A stretch of 64,000 bases of DNA. Origin: Comamonas thiooxydans (GTDB lineage: Bacteria; Pseudomonadota; Gammaproteobacteria; Burkholderiales; Burkholderiaceae_C). Under the pieces are notes generated by a model that saw nothing but the letters and a program-made list of their open reading frames with translations, did not search any database and was not told the origin of the DNA. Shown one piece after another: positions 15,713 to 25,113 of this stretch. Each line of letters begins with the position of its first letter. Within the stretch, counting starts at the first letter, position 1. The stretch lies in NCBI RefSeq assembly GCF_000964545.1, contig NZ_BBVD01000004.1, positions 310,001 to 374,000 on the forward strand, given 5' to 3'. The position numbers and the translations under genes are program-made.

Positions 15713-17947
15713 CTATACCTCGCCCATGGCCGGGTCGCTGATCGTGTGCTGACCGGTTTCCACGCGGCCGGCAAAGCGCCGGTAGTACGCCGGATCGCTG
15801 TTGCAGGTTACGGCAAAGTCATACCACTGGCCGCTGGCCTTCAGCTCCCAATGCCTCTCGGCGCTGGCGGCAGCGGCAACGCTAACCGTCCATGGACCGT
15901 CGCTCAGGTAGGCCATGGATGTGATGGTGAACACCGCAGCCTGAGCGCCCTTGTTCATCAGATCCACGTAGACATTGCCATTGGCGATGTCGTAGCAGAC
16001 ACGCACCTCGGGGGCAGCCTGTGTACGACCCAGGCGATTCAGGTCGCCCTTGAAGTGGCGGTGAAAACCGTTGGGGCCCAGCACCCAGAGGTCGTACTTG
16101 CCGAAATTGTCGCGCACGGCATCCCAGGTATCGGCCAGCGTCTTGCCCGCTTCCACCATATAGCGGCGCGGCGTGCGATCCAGCTTGTAGCGGTCATAGA
16201 CATGGAAGACGGCCGCCTGTGTACCGGTGTTGGCAAACACCAGCTCCACCTGGCTGTTAGCCTGACAGCGCGCACTGGTGTGCAGCTCGTAGGGCAAGGC
16301 CCGCGAGGGACGCGTACCGACCGCCTGCAAAGGCAGTTGCATATCGCGCGGCACCGGCACGGCGGGCAGCTTTTGCTGATCGGCACGCAGCTGGTCGGCG
16401 ACATCGCGTGTGGATCGTCCAGCCAGCACGGGCAGGGTCTCGTTGTTCGGCGTCTTGAAGTTGAAGGTGCTCAGAAGATCTCCACATACCGCACGACGGA
16501 ACGGGCTGATATTGGGTTCCTTCACGCCAAAGCGTGCCTCCAGAAAACGCAGCACCGACGTATGGTCGAATACCTGCGAGTTGACCCAGCCGCCACGACT
16601 CCAGGGCGAGATCACATACAGCGGAACGCGCGGCCCGGGACCGTAGACACGGCCATCGGGGGCGGGCTGGCTGCGGCTGCCGACCGGCGCGCCATGCGTG
16701 AAGTACTCGGCCTGCAGATCAGCCTCCGGCAGCGTGGTCTTGCCTGCATAGGTCTTGTCGGCGTTCTGCGATGGCGCCGAGGGCGAAGGCATATGGTCGA
16801 AGTAGCCGTCGTTCTCGTCGAAGTTGACCAGCAGCACGGTCTTGCTCCAGACCTCGGGATTGGCCGTCAGCGCGTCCAGCACCTCCTGCAGAAACCAGGC
16901 GCCCTGCACCGGGCTGGATGGGCCGGGGTGTTCGCAATAGATGGACGGTGCATTGACCCAGGACACCTGGGGCAGCTTGCCTTCGCGAATATCGCGCTTG
17001 AAGGCGTCCAGGTATTCCTCGGGCTTGTTGCCAGGCAAGGTGTTGGCCACGCCTTTGTACAGCGGGTTGGCAGCGTTGTCGCCGGCAGCATCATAGGCGT
17101 GGTAGGGCAAGGCCTGGCCGGTGTTGGTATACGGCGCATTGGGCGCACCGCCGCTGGAGACCGGAAAGCCGGAGGCCAGATTCGCTCTGCGGAAGTTCTG
17201 GAACGCCCCCAGCATGTTGTCGCCCCACTCGTCGGGCATGTTCTGGTAGCTGATCCAGCTCACCCCGGCTTCCTGCAGCCGCTCGGCATAAGTCTTCCAT
17301 GTGTAGCCGGTGTTGGCGTCGCTGGGCACGCCGTTGATGGCATCCCACTCGTTATTCACGAAGGCCACGTTCTGCGGTATGGCACCGTTGGTGCCTGTCA
17401 TGTGGAATGACCGGTTGGCGTCGGTGCCAGTGTGCATGGCGCAGTGGTAGGCATCGCAGATCGTGAAGGCATTGGCCAGCGCGAACTGGTAGGGCAGCTC
17501 CTGCTCCTTGAAATAGCCCATGGCGGTGTCCGTCTTGGCCACGGGCCAGCGCGACATGCGGCCGTTGTCCCAGGCCTGCTGACTGTCCAGCCAGGAATGA
17601 GGGGTGCCGGAAACGCGCTGCGCGTTGTTGGCCGTTCCGTCCAGATGGTAGGGCGTGATGACCGTACCGTTGGCACGCTCCTGCTGCCAGACCTTGCGGC
17701 CGTTGGGCACGGGAATCGTCATCCGGTCGCCAAAGCCGCGCACCCCCTTGAGTGTGCCGAAGTACTGATCGAAGGAGCGGTTTTCCTGCATCAGGATCAC
17801 CACATGCTGTACGTCCATGAGCGTGCCCGTGACATTGTTGGCCGGAATGGCCAGCGCACGGCGGATGCTGGGCGGAAAGGCCGCCAGTGCGGCAGCGGAA
17901 AAGGCGGCGTTCTTGCCGGCCTGCAGAAGGTTGCGTCGCGAAATCAT
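15713..17947 (-). CDS. Phosphocholine-type phospholipase C, Tat-exported
   Basis: 744 residues. The N-terminus MISRRNLLQAGKNAAFSAAALAAF carries a twin-arginine motif (SRRNLL), so folded export through Tat is expected. The catalytic phosphoesterase domain follows with HVVILMQENRSFDQYFGTLKGVRGF, FHMTGTNGAIPQN, NFDENDGYFDHMPSP and FDHTSVLRFLEARFGV, all hallmarks of PlcH/PlcN-type enzymes (bacterial phospholipase C, PF04185). Two C-terminal immunoglobulin-like domains (DUF756) occupy roughly residues 540-740. It should split phosphatidylcholine or similar lipids to diacylglycerol and phosphocholine. A 44-codon open extension upstream to 18079 overlaps the small lipoprotein gene and lacks the Tat context, so 17947 is preferred. 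Confidence 0.92.
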   Translation of the reverse strand: MISRRNLLQAGKNAAFSAAALAAFPPSIRRALAIPANNVTGTLMDVQHVVILMQENRSFDQYFGTLKGVRGFGDRMTIPVPNGRKVWQQERANGTVITPYHLDGTANNAQRVSGTPHSWLDSQQAWDNGRMSRWPVAKTDTAMGYFKEQELPYQFALANAFTICDAYHCAMHTGTDANRSFHMTGTNGAIPQNVAFVNNEWDAINGVPSDANTGYTWKTYAERLQEAGVSWISYQNMPDEWGDNMLGAFQNFRRANLASGFPVSSGGAPNAPYTNTGQALPYHAYDAAGDNAANPLYKGVANTLPGNKPEEYLDAFKRDIREGKLPQVSWVNAPSIYCEHPGPSSPVQGAWFLQEVLDALTANPEVWSKTVLLVNFDENDGYFDHMPSPSAPSQNADKTYAGKTTLPEADLQAEYFTHGAPVGSRSQPAPDGRVYGPGPRVPLYVISPWSRGGWVNSQVFDHTSVLRFLEARFGVKEPNISPFRRAVCGDLLSTFNFKTPNNETLPVLAGRSTRDVADQLRADQQKLPAVPVPRDMQLPLQAVGTRPSRALPYELHTSARCQANSQVELVFANTGTQAAVFHVYDRYKLDRTPRRYMVEAGKTLADTWDAVRDNFGKYDLWVLGPNGFHRHFKGDLNRLGRTQAAPEVRVCYDIANGNVYVDLMNKGAQAAVFTITSMAYLSDGPWTVSVAAAASAERHWELKASGQWYDFAVTCNSDPAYYRRFAGRVETGQHTISDPAMGEV

Positions 17948-17972
17948 GGTGAAGCCTTGTCTGTCACCGCGC

Positions 17973-18146
17973 TCAGGGAGCACAGCGCATCTCCGGCTTG
18001 GCCGGCTCGGTGGGGGTCGTGGGGGTCGTGGGATTGGTCGGGTTTGTGGGAGCAGGCGGGCTGTCATCGCTGCCACCACAGGCGGCCAGCGTGGCAGCCG
18101 TCAGACAGGCGAGCGCCAGCGCCTTGATCAAACGCTTGTTTTGCAT
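17973..18146 (-). CDS. Small Pro/Thr-rich lipoprotein upstream of phospholipase C
   Basis: A 57-residue frame: MQNKRLIKALALACLTAATLAAC, then GGSDDSPPAPTN and PTNPTTPTTPTEP. A basic start, hydrophobic core and LAAC lipobox make a clear lipoprotein signal, with lipidation at Cys23 and a mature tail of only 35 residues made of Pro-Thr repeats. The tail is short-period (AACCCGACC/ACGACCCCC-like units). It ends 25 bases before the phospholipase gene on the same strand, so cotranscription is likely. It resembles the start of larger lipoproteins with an ACGGSDD opening and could be a degraded remnant, but the frame is intact and has good lipobox spacing. Function unknown. Confidence 0.65.
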   Translation of the reverse strand: MQNKRLIKALALACLTAATLAACGGSDDSPPAPTNPTNPTTPTTPTEPAKPEMRCAP

Positions 18147-18297
18147 GGAGTCTTTCGCTTTGATGTCGACAAGTTTCGACCGGCAAGAATCTAGGAAAAG
18201 CTCGTGTCATCCCGATGACGTCCGTGTTTCAGTACGTTTCTTCGCATCGGGCCAGCGCTCAAGATTCGCAAGCCTTGCCCGGCACGAAGCGCCATGC

Positions 18298-18327
18298 AAA
18301 AAGGGCCGATGCATTCGCATCGGCCCT
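18298..18327 (-). terminator. Rho-independent terminator of the czcCBA transcript
   Basis: An 11-base-pair perfect stem (18302-18312 with 18317-18327) with a 4-base loop. Read on the minus strand, it is followed by a run of five T. It lies 48 bases after the czcA stop. Confidence 0.9.
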
Positions 18328-18374
18328 GTGCAGAGAACATCGAAACGCCAGTCAGAACGCTGGCGCTTGCACGG

Positions 18375-21300
18375 CTACTGGCGCTTCTGATAACCAAGTC
18401 TGTACAGCAGCGGCAGCACCAACAGCGTCAGCACCGTGGACGAAAGAATGCCTCCAATCACCACCGTGGCCAGCGGCCTTTGCACCTCGGCCCCCGTTCC
18501 CGTGGCAATCGCCATGGGCACAAAGCCCAGCGATGCCACCAGGGCCGTCATCAACACGGGACGCAGACGCGTGAGCGCCCCTTCGGTGACGGCCTGTTCA
18601 ACGCCCATGCCCTGCTCGCGCAGCGAACGGATATAGGCAATCATCACCAGGCCGTTGAGCACGGCCACGCCGCAGAGTGCGATAAAGCCGATGGCCGCCG
18701 AAATGGACAGCGGAATTCCGCGCAGCCACAGCGCCGCAATCCCGCCCGTCAACGCAAACGGAATACCCGTGAAGACGATGAGACCGTCGCGCACGTTGCC
18801 GAACATGGCAAACAGCAGCGTGAACACCAGCGCCAGCGCCACGGGCACCACGATCATCAGGCGCTTGCGGGCCGACTCCAGGTTCTCGAAGGTTCCGCCC
18901 CAGCGTGTCCAGTACCCTACAGGCAACGCAACGCCTTCGAGTTCCTGCTGAGCCTGGGCCACAAAGGAGCCGATGTCTCGCCCGCGCACATTGGCGCTGA
19001 CCACGATGCGGCGCTTGCCGTCCTCGCGGCTGACCTGATTGGGCCCCGGTGCCAGCTCCACCGTCGCCACCGATGACAACGGCACAAAGCCCAGACGCCC
19101 GTCGCCGCCGCGCGGCAGCGCAATCGGCAGACGGCCTATGCTGTCCACATCGCTGCGCATGGCCTCGGGCAGGCGAACCTGGATGGCAAAACGTCGATCT
19201 CCCTCGAACACCGTGCCGGCTTCACGCCCGCCGAATGCCGTGCTGATGGCATCTTGCACATCGCCCATGTTCAAACCGTAGCGCGAGGCTTTTTCGCGGT
19301 CGATCTGCACCGTGAGCATGGGCAGGCCAGTGGTCTGCTCGACCTTGACCTCGGAGGCGCCAGGAATCTTCTGCAGCATGGCGGCCACGGCCTGCGCGGA
19401 CTTTTCCAGCTGAGCCATGTCGTCGCCGAAGATCTTGACGGCCACATCGCTGCGCACGCCCGAGATCAGCTCATTGAAGCGCAGCTGAATCGGCTGCGAG
19501 AACTCGTAGTTGCTGCCCGGAATCCTTTCCACAGCCTCTTGTACGGCAGCCAGCAGATCGTCACGCGAGCGCGCCGGATCGGGCCATTGCTCACGCGGCT
19601 TGAGCATGATGTAGCCGTCCGAGATATTGGGCGGCATCGGGTCCGACGCGATCTCGGCCGTTCCGGTGCGCGCAAACACACGCTCGATTTCAGGGAACTG
19701 CTTTTTGAGCTCGCTCTCGATCTGCATCTGCATCTGCACCGACTGCGTAAGGCTGGTGCCCGGTATGCGCAAGGCCTGAATCGCAAAGTCGCCCTCATTG
19801 AGATTGGGTGCAAACTCGCTGCCCATGCGCGTGGCCAGCAGCAGGCTCAGGGCAACGATGACGCTGGCCGCCGTCAACACCACTGCTGGTGCATGCATGA
19901 CCTTGTCCAGCACCGGCGCATAGGCACGGCGCGCCCACTCCATCAAACGGTTTTCCTTCTCTGCCACCTTGTCGCCCATGAACAGCGCAATCGCGGCAGG
20001 GATGAAGGTGATAGACAGCAGCATGGCACCCAGCAGCGCGATCACCACCGTCAGCGCCATGGGGTGGAACATCTTTCCTTCCACACCGGTGAGCGCAAAA
20101 ATGGGCAGATAGACCACCATGATGATGAGCTGACCGAACAACAACGGACGCCTTGCCTCCCTGGCTGCCGCAAACACTTCCTCGAAACGTTCGCTGCGGG
20201 TCAACGATCGGCCTGCTGCTGCCTGGGCATGGGCCAGACGGCGCACGCAGTTCTCCACGATCACCACCGCGCCGTCAATGATGATGCCGAAGTCCAGCGC
20301 CCCAAGGCTCATCAGATTGGCGCTGACGCGCATCTGCACCATGCCCGTGAAGGTGAACAGCATGGACAGCGGAATGATGAGCGCCGTGATCAGCGCTGCC
20401 CGCAGATTGCCCAGAAACAGGAACAGGATCGCCACGACCAGCGCCGCCCCTTCGATCAGGTTCTTCTTGACCGTGGCAATGGCCTTGTCCACCAGATTGG
20501 TGCGATCGTACACCGTCACGGCCTTCACGCCGGGCGGCAGGCTTTTGTTGATCACCTGCATGCGCTCATGCACCGCCTGCGCCACGGCACGGCTGTTCTC
20601 GCCAATCAGCATGAACACCGTACCCAGCACCACTTCGCGACCGTTGTCCGTGGCAGCCCCCGTACGCAGCTCGCGACCCAGGCCCACATCGGCCAGATCG
20701 CGCACGCGAATCGGCTGGCCTTGTGCCGACCCCACGATGACTTCGCGAATATCGGCAATACCCCCCACCTGTCCCGGTGCGCGGATCAGATACTGCTCGC
20801 CCTGGCGTTCGATATAGCCGGCACCCACATTGGCGTTGTTGCGCTCCAGCGCTGCGACGATATCGGCCAGCGTGAAGCCATAGGCCGCCAGCTTTTGCGG
20901 CTGGGGCGCCACCAGATATTCCTTGGCGAAGCCGCCAATGGAATTGATCTCAGTCACTCCCGCCACATTGCGCAGCTGGGGCTTGATGACCCAGTCCTGG
21001 ATCTCGCGCAGATCCATGGGTGTATAGGGTGAGCCGTCGGGTCTGGTGGCGCCCTCATCGGCCTCCACGGTCCACAGATAGATCTCGCCCAGCCCCGTGG
21101 AGATAGGCCCCAGCGCAGGCGCGACGCCCGCCGGCAGGGCATCGCGCGCCTGTTGCATGCGCTCGTTAACCAACTGGCGTGCAAAGTAGATGTCCGTGCC
21201 GTCCTTGAATACCACCGTCACCTGGGACAGGCCGTAGCGCGACAGCGAGCGGGTCTGCTCCAGCCCCGGCAGGCCGGCCATCACGGTCTCTATGGGGAAG

Positions 21301-21497
21301 GTGACGCGCTGCTCGGTCTCCAGCGGCGAATAGCCGGGAGCGGAGGTATTGATCTGCACCTGCACATTGGTGATGTCGGGCACGGCATCGATGGGCAGAC
21401 GCTGGTAGTTGTAGATACCCAGGCCCACCAGGGCAAGCGTGGCCAGCATGACCAGCCAGCGCTGGGCAATCGCAAAGCGGATGATGCGCTCAAACAT
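18375..21497 (-). CDS. czcA: Heavy-metal RND efflux pump inner-membrane subunit, CzcA family
   Basis: 1040 residues, the usual HME-RND size. The first and seventh helices flank two large periplasmic loops. Helix 4 contains GALDFGIIIDGAVVIVENCVRR, the D-x5-D-x6-E signature of divalent-cation pumps of the CzcA/HME type, where the acidic residues carry protons. TSAPGYSPLETEQRVTFPIET, GLSQVTVVFKDGTDIYFARQ and FGDDMAQLEKSA are also characteristic. It should exchange protons for Co2+, Zn2+, Cd2+ or a related metal and push it out through CzcB and CzcC. The exact metal cannot be read from the sequence. It is the last gene of czcCBA, 162 bases after czcB; that gap holds an intergenic repeat. Confidence 0.93.
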   Translation of the reverse strand: MFERIIRFAIAQRWLVMLATLALVGLGIYNYQRLPIDAVPDITNVQVQINTSAPGYSPLETEQRVTFPIETVMAGLPGLEQTRSLSRYGLSQVTVVFKDGTDIYFARQLVNERMQQARDALPAGVAPALGPISTGLGEIYLWTVEADEGATRPDGSPYTPMDLREIQDWVIKPQLRNVAGVTEINSIGGFAKEYLVAPQPQKLAAYGFTLADIVAALERNNANVGAGYIERQGEQYLIRAPGQVGGIADIREVIVGSAQGQPIRVRDLADVGLGRELRTGAATDNGREVVLGTVFMLIGENSRAVAQAVHERMQVINKSLPPGVKAVTVYDRTNLVDKAIATVKKNLIEGAALVVAILFLFLGNLRAALITALIIPLSMLFTFTGMVQMRVSANLMSLGALDFGIIIDGAVVIVENCVRRLAHAQAAAGRSLTRSERFEEVFAAAREARRPLLFGQLIIMVVYLPIFALTGVEGKMFHPMALTVVIALLGAMLLSITFIPAAIALFMGDKVAEKENRLMEWARRAYAPVLDKVMHAPAVVLTAASVIVALSLLLATRMGSEFAPNLNEGDFAIQALRIPGTSLTQSVQMQMQIESELKKQFPEIERVFARTGTAEIASDPMPPNISDGYIMLKPREQWPDPARSRDDLLAAVQEAVERIPGSNYEFSQPIQLRFNELISGVRSDVAVKIFGDDMAQLEKSAQAVAAMLQKIPGASEVKVEQTTGLPMLTVQIDREKASRYGLNMGDVQDAISTAFGGREAGTVFEGDRRFAIQVRLPEAMRSDVDSIGRLPIALPRGGDGRLGFVPLSSVATVELAPGPNQVSREDGKRRIVVSANVRGRDIGSFVAQAQQELEGVALPVGYWTRWGGTFENLESARKRLMIVVPVALALVFTLLFAMFGNVRDGLIVFTGIPFALTGGIAALWLRGIPLSISAAIGFIALCGVAVLNGLVMIAYIRSLREQGMGVEQAVTEGALTRLRPVLMTALVASLGFVPMAIATGTGAEVQRPLATVVIGGILSSTVLTLLVLPLLYRLGYQKRQ

Positions 21498-21543
21498 TCA
21501 AACTCCAAATATCTTCATCTGCCCTGTCACACTGGCGCAATCC

Positions 21544-21654
21544 AAACCAGAGACACCGAGCAAGAGCCGCCTCGCGGCGGGGCCGCCCAGGCGAGGGTGT
21601 CGTCCCCCTTGGGGGCGCCGTGCAACGGGAAGGCGCGCCGCGCCTCAGGGGGTG
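21544..21654 (+). repeat. GC-rich 3'-end repeat, copy A (between czcB and czcA)
   Basis: Full-length copy of a dispersed element. It opens AAACCAGAGACACCGAGCAA and closes CTCAGGGGGTGG. Outer stem 1 pairs GACACC (21552-21557) with GGTGTC (21596-21601), and stem 2 pairs CCCCCT (21604-21609) with AGGGGG (21647-21652). It starts 4 bases after the czcB stop when read from that gene. It may trim or stabilise the czcB/czcA messenger junction. Confidence 0.85.
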
Positions 21655-21659
21655 GCTAA

Positions 21660-22988
21660 TCAGTGCACATGCTCGGCCGTTGCCTTGCCAAGCTCGGACT
21701 TCAGGACGAAGCTGCCGTCCTTCACATAGCGCTGGCCTGTACTCAGGCCCTGCAGCACTTCGGTGTTCTGGCCATCGGTCTTGCCCAGCTTCAGGACCTG
21801 CGCCCTGAAGCCGCCGTCCACCGGCACAAACACCACGGGCTTGTCGCCGTCGATCTTCTGGATGGCCGCACTGGCTACCGTCACCGCCGCCTTCTGGCTG
21901 GATGCCGTCAGATCCACATTCACGAAGAGGCCCGGACGCCAGATGCCATCCGGGTTGTCCAAGGTGATGCGTGCCGGTGCCGTGCGGGTTTCCTGCCCTA
22001 TCAAGGCGCCCACATAGGCCACCGTCCCCGTGGCTTTCGATTCAAAGGCCGTCGCATGCACAGTGGCCTTTTCGCCCACGCGCACAAAGGGCAGGTCGCT
22101 GGCGGCCACCTTCATTTCGGCCCAGACCGAACGCAGATCGGAGATGGTGAACACGGCCGTGCTGTCCTGCACGGCCTCGCCCACGGAAAGATGCTTTTCC
22201 ACCACCACCCCATCGAAGGGCGCGCGCAGCTCGAATCGGTTCAGCGCCCCGGCAGAACCTGAGCCGGCACCGATCGCAGCCAGCTTCTGCTGCGCATTGG
22301 CGGACGCGATCTCGGCCTCGCGCAGTGCCTGCTGGGCCTGCAGATAGTCCTGCTCGGCAGAGATCTTTTCCTGCCACAGCTGCTTTTCGCGCTGATAGGT
22401 GGTGCGCGCCAGTGCGAGACGCTTTTGCGCGGCCATCAGCTCGCTGCGCTGCTCGGATACCGCAGGGCTGGTCAGGGTGGCCAGCAACTGGCCCTTCTTT
22501 ACCACCTGCCCCAGATTGGCCGCTACGCTCTCCGCCACGCCCGCCACCCGCGGCACCACATGAGCCGTCCTGTCCTCGTTGAAGCGAATCTCGCCCGGCA
22601 ACTGCAGCATGCTGGCGATCAACGCAGGGCCGGCCTCGGCCAGCGCCACGCCCGCAGCCCTGGCACGCTCGGCATCGAGTTTGAGCAGACCTTCATCCTC
22701 ATCATCGGCATGAGCGGATTCAGGCTTGGCTGCGGGTTTTCCGGTGCTTGCTGCCTGTTCATGCCCAGGCTCGCTGCCATGGTCATGCCCCTCTTTTTCG
22801 TCATGCTCATGCCCGTTCTTTTCTTCATGGGCATGACTCTTCTCTGCAGCACCGTGACCGTGGCCTTCGGCGCTTATAGCCGCCGGCTGCGTACCGTAGA
22901 CAATGGCTGCAGCAGCGGCCGCACCGAGCGCCAGAATGATGGCGATGGCAATCGCCGTGCGGCGGGGCTTAGAGGATGTGGAATTCAT
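21660..22988 (-). CDS. czcB: RND efflux periplasmic adaptor, CzcB family, His-rich
   Basis: 442 residues. A membrane anchor (about 11-32) is followed by a His/Glu-rich stretch at about 41-75 (HGHG, HAHEE, HEHDEKEGHDHG), likely a metal-binding region. The adaptor body follows: LPGEIRFNEDRTAHVVPRVAG and VVKKGQLLATLTSP (barrel/lipoyl), a coiled-coil hairpin (about 175-240) and FELRAPFDGVVVEKHLSVGEAVQ. CzcB links CzcA to the outer-membrane channel and may hand metal to the pump. It begins 15 bases after czcC. The His-rich insert favours Zn2+, Co2+, Ni2+ or Cd2+ over monovalent Cu+ or Ag+. Confidence 0.92.
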   Translation of the reverse strand: MNSTSSKPRRTAIAIAIILALGAAAAAAIVYGTQPAAISAEGHGHGAAEKSHAHEEKNGHEHDEKEGHDHGSEPGHEQAASTGKPAAKPESAHADDEDEGLLKLDAERARAAGVALAEAGPALIASMLQLPGEIRFNEDRTAHVVPRVAGVAESVAANLGQVVKKGQLLATLTSPAVSEQRSELMAAQKRLALARTTYQREKQLWQEKISAEQDYLQAQQALREAEIASANAQQKLAAIGAGSGSAGALNRFELRAPFDGVVVEKHLSVGEAVQDSTAVFTISDLRSVWAEMKVAASDLPFVRVGEKATVHATAFESKATGTVAYVGALIGQETRTAPARITLDNPDGIWRPGLFVNVDLTASSQKAAVTVASAAIQKIDGDKPVVFVPVDGGFRAQVLKLGKTDGQNTEVLQGLSTGQRYVKDGSFVLKSELGKATAEHVH

Positions 22989-23003
22989 GATACGTGCTTG
23001 TTC

Positions 23004-24266
23004 TTACTCAAGACCGGGCACATCGCCCAGTTGGCGGGTGATGTCCGCAGCCGCCTGATGGGTTGCCACCAGTTGCTCCAGATAGAGGCTGCGTGCCTCG
23101 GCCAGCGTGCGCTGGGCATCCAGCACTTCCAGATAGCTGAACTTGCCCAGGGCAAAGCCCTTGGCTGCGACTTCGTAAGCGGACTCGGCCGCCGGCAGGA
23201 CCTGCTGCGCCAGTTGCTCGGCCTGGGCCCGGCTGGTCTGCAGTTGTTCACGTTGCTGCTGCAGCTGTGCGTACATTTGCTGGCGCGTGGCCAGCAGCTC
23301 ATCCTCGGCCTTGTCGGCCAGACGCAGCGCCTGCAGCTGATTGCCGCGGTTGCTGTCCAGGATCGGCAGCGGCACCGAGACACCCACCACCAGCTGATTG
23401 CGTCCCACTTCCTGCGCACGCTTCATGCCCAGACTCACGCTGGGGTCAGGCAGGCGCTTGGCACGCTCGAGCTCGGCGACGGACCTGGCTTGAAAAACGG
23501 CCTGCTGCGCGCGCAGCATCTGCGGTGAATGCTCTAGCTTTTCCAGCACCAGGCCCTCATCGGGCAGCACAGGCAGTTGCGCCAGCTCCCCCACCGCGCT
23601 GCCAAATGCCGCTGGCTGCGCTCCCCACAGCGCCGCCAGCTGCTGACGTGCCACACGCAGACCGGAGCGCGCTTGCGCCAGCGCCAGCTCGGCACTGCTC
23701 TCGGCCACGCGGGCCTTGGTTTCCTCCAGCGGAGCCACCTTGCCGGCCAGCACGCGCTTGGCCGCGGCATCGCGGGCACTGCTGGCAATCTCCAGCGTCC
23801 TCTGGTGAAGTTGCACGCGTTGCTGGCCGGCCAGCACATTGGCAAATGCCGTGCGCACATCGGCACGCAGACTAGCCTGCGCGGCCTCCAGCTCGGCCCT
23901 GGCCAGTTCGCGACCATGCCCGGCCGCCTTCATGCGAGCCTCGCGCTTGCCGCCGATCTCTATGGACTGGTTCCATTGCAGAGTCATGGACCTGGTTTCG
24001 CGGCGCGTGTCTTCCTGCGAATAGGCCAGCTCGGGGTTGGGTCTGGCGCGACTCTGGATCAGCGCCCCCTCGCTGGCCGCCAGGGCCTGCGCCGCCGCTC
24101 GCAGACCGGGGTTGTGCTCCATGGCCAGCGCCAGTGCGGCCTGCAGGCTGATGGGGGCGGCTGCCGCTGCTGTTGCGGGCGCAGTTTGCTGCGCCCAGGC
24201 ACAAGGCACGAAAAGGCCCAAACCGCTGCCCAGCAACACAGCGGCCGCCTTGGTGATGAATGTCAT
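23004..24266 (-). CDS. czcC: Outer-membrane efflux channel, CzcC family
   Basis: 420 residues. A signal peptide (MTFITKAAAVLLGSGLGLFVPCAWAQ) is followed by two outer-membrane efflux protein (OEP) repeats: SLQAALALAMEHNPGLRAAAQALAASEGALIQSRARPNPELAYS and, later, QRTLAEARSLYLEQLVATHQAAADITRQLGD. The long heptad-like helices fit a TolC-fold trimer. The start was moved 11 codons inside the open frame so that the signal peptide begins at the N-terminus. It is the first gene of czcCBA and diverges from the response regulator gene across a 147-base region that holds the regulator's likely operator. Confidence 0.92.
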   Translation of the reverse strand: MTFITKAAAVLLGSGLGLFVPCAWAQQTAPATAAAAAPISLQAALALAMEHNPGLRAAAQALAASEGALIQSRARPNPELAYSQEDTRRETRSMTLQWNQSIEIGGKREARMKAAGHGRELARAELEAAQASLRADVRTAFANVLAGQQRVQLHQRTLEIASSARDAAAKRVLAGKVAPLEETKARVAESSAELALAQARSGLRVARQQLAALWGAQPAAFGSAVGELAQLPVLPDEGLVLEKLEHSPQMLRAQQAVFQARSVAELERAKRLPDPSVSLGMKRAQEVGRNQLVVGVSVPLPILDSNRGNQLQALRLADKAEDELLATRQQMYAQLQQQREQLQTSRAQAEQLAQQVLPAAESAYEVAAKGFALGKFSYLEVLDAQRTLAEARSLYLEQLVATHQAAADITRQLGDVPGLE

Positions 24267-24359
24267 GGTGATGCTCCGCCGGCATGCCTGCCCTTCCATT
24301 GGCAGTCTTGTGCAAGCGGAGCAAATCTAGCCTCGCGGCCCCCACAGGGTTCTGACCTC

Positions 24360-24381
24360 AAGATGACAAATTTGTCATCTT
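24360..24381. promoter_or_regulatory. CusR/CopR-box-like 22-bp perfect palindrome
   Basis: Half-site AAGATGACAAA followed directly by its reverse complement. It differs by few bases from the E. coli CusR box (half-site AAAATGACAA, spacer, TTGTCATTTT). It lies between divergent czcC (94 bases) and czcR (33 bases), so the regulator encoded next door probably binds here and controls both directions. Confidence 0.85.
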
Positions 24382-24413
24382 CGCAAACGACCGACTTGCT
24401 AGACAATCTGCGC

Positions 24414-25103
24414 ATGAAGCTTCTAGTCATCGAGGACGAAACCAAACTCGCCGAATACCTGCAAAAAGGCCTGGGCGAGGAAGGCTTTGTGGTCGATGCC
24501 GCGCACAACGGCATTGACGGCCTGCATCTGGCCACCGAGCAGCCCTACGACCTCATCATTCTGGACGGCATGCTGCCCGGCATAGACGGCCTGGCCGTGC
24601 TGGCGGCTCTGCGCCAGTCCCGCCAGACGCCAGTGCTCATGCTCACGGCCCGCGCCCAGGTGGAGGACCGCGTCAAAGGACTGCAGGCCGGCGCCGATGA
24701 CTATCTGGTCAAGCCTTTTGCATTTTCAGAACTGGTGGCCCGCATTCATGCACTGCTGCGCCGCGGCCTGCAGGCCCAGGCCACGCCCGAAGCCACTGTG
24801 CTGCGCATGGCCGATCTGGAGCTGGATCTGCTGCGTCACCGCGCCACGCGTGCCGGCCAGCGACTGGACCTGACGGCCAAGGAGTTCAATCTGCTGAGTC
24901 TGCTGCTGCGGCGCCAGGGCGAAGTGCTGTCGCGCACCGAGCTGGCCTCCCAGGTCTGGGACATGAACTTCGACAGCGAAACCAATGTCGTCGAGGTCGC
25001 CGTGCGCCGCCTGCGCCTCAAGCTCGACGCGCCGTTCGAGTTGCCCCTGCTGCACACGGTGCGCGGCATGGGCTATGTGCTGGAGCTTCGCCTTGATGCC
25101 TGA
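24414..25103 (+). CDS. czcR: Heavy-metal response regulator, OmpR/CusR type
   Basis: 229 residues. The receiver domain has E7-D8, the phospho-acceptor D51 (DLIILDGMLPGIDG), T-loop LMLTARAQ and K in DYLVKPF. The C-terminal winged helix (about 130-225) reads LDLLRHRATRAGQRLDLTAKEFNLLSLLLRRQGEVLSRTELASQVWDMNFDSETNVVEVAVRRLRLKLD, typical of the CusR/CopR/IrlR branch. The ATG at 24414 was chosen because MKLLVIEDETKLAEYLQKGL is the standard opening; the upstream frame is antisense to czcC. The kinase gene lies downstream but is separated by a gene on the other strand. The symbol is by analogy. Confidence 0.9.
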   Translation: MKLLVIEDETKLAEYLQKGLGEEGFVVDAAHNGIDGLHLATEQPYDLIILDGMLPGIDGLAVLAALRQSRQTPVLMLTARAQVEDRVKGLQAGADDYLVKPFAFSELVARIHALLRRGLQAQATPEATVLRMADLELDLLRHRATRAGQRLDLTAKEFNLLSLLLRRQGEVLSRTELASQVWDMNFDSETNVVEVAVRRLRLKLDAPFELPLLHTVRGMGYVLELRLDA

Positions 25104-25113
25104 TAGCCGGTGC

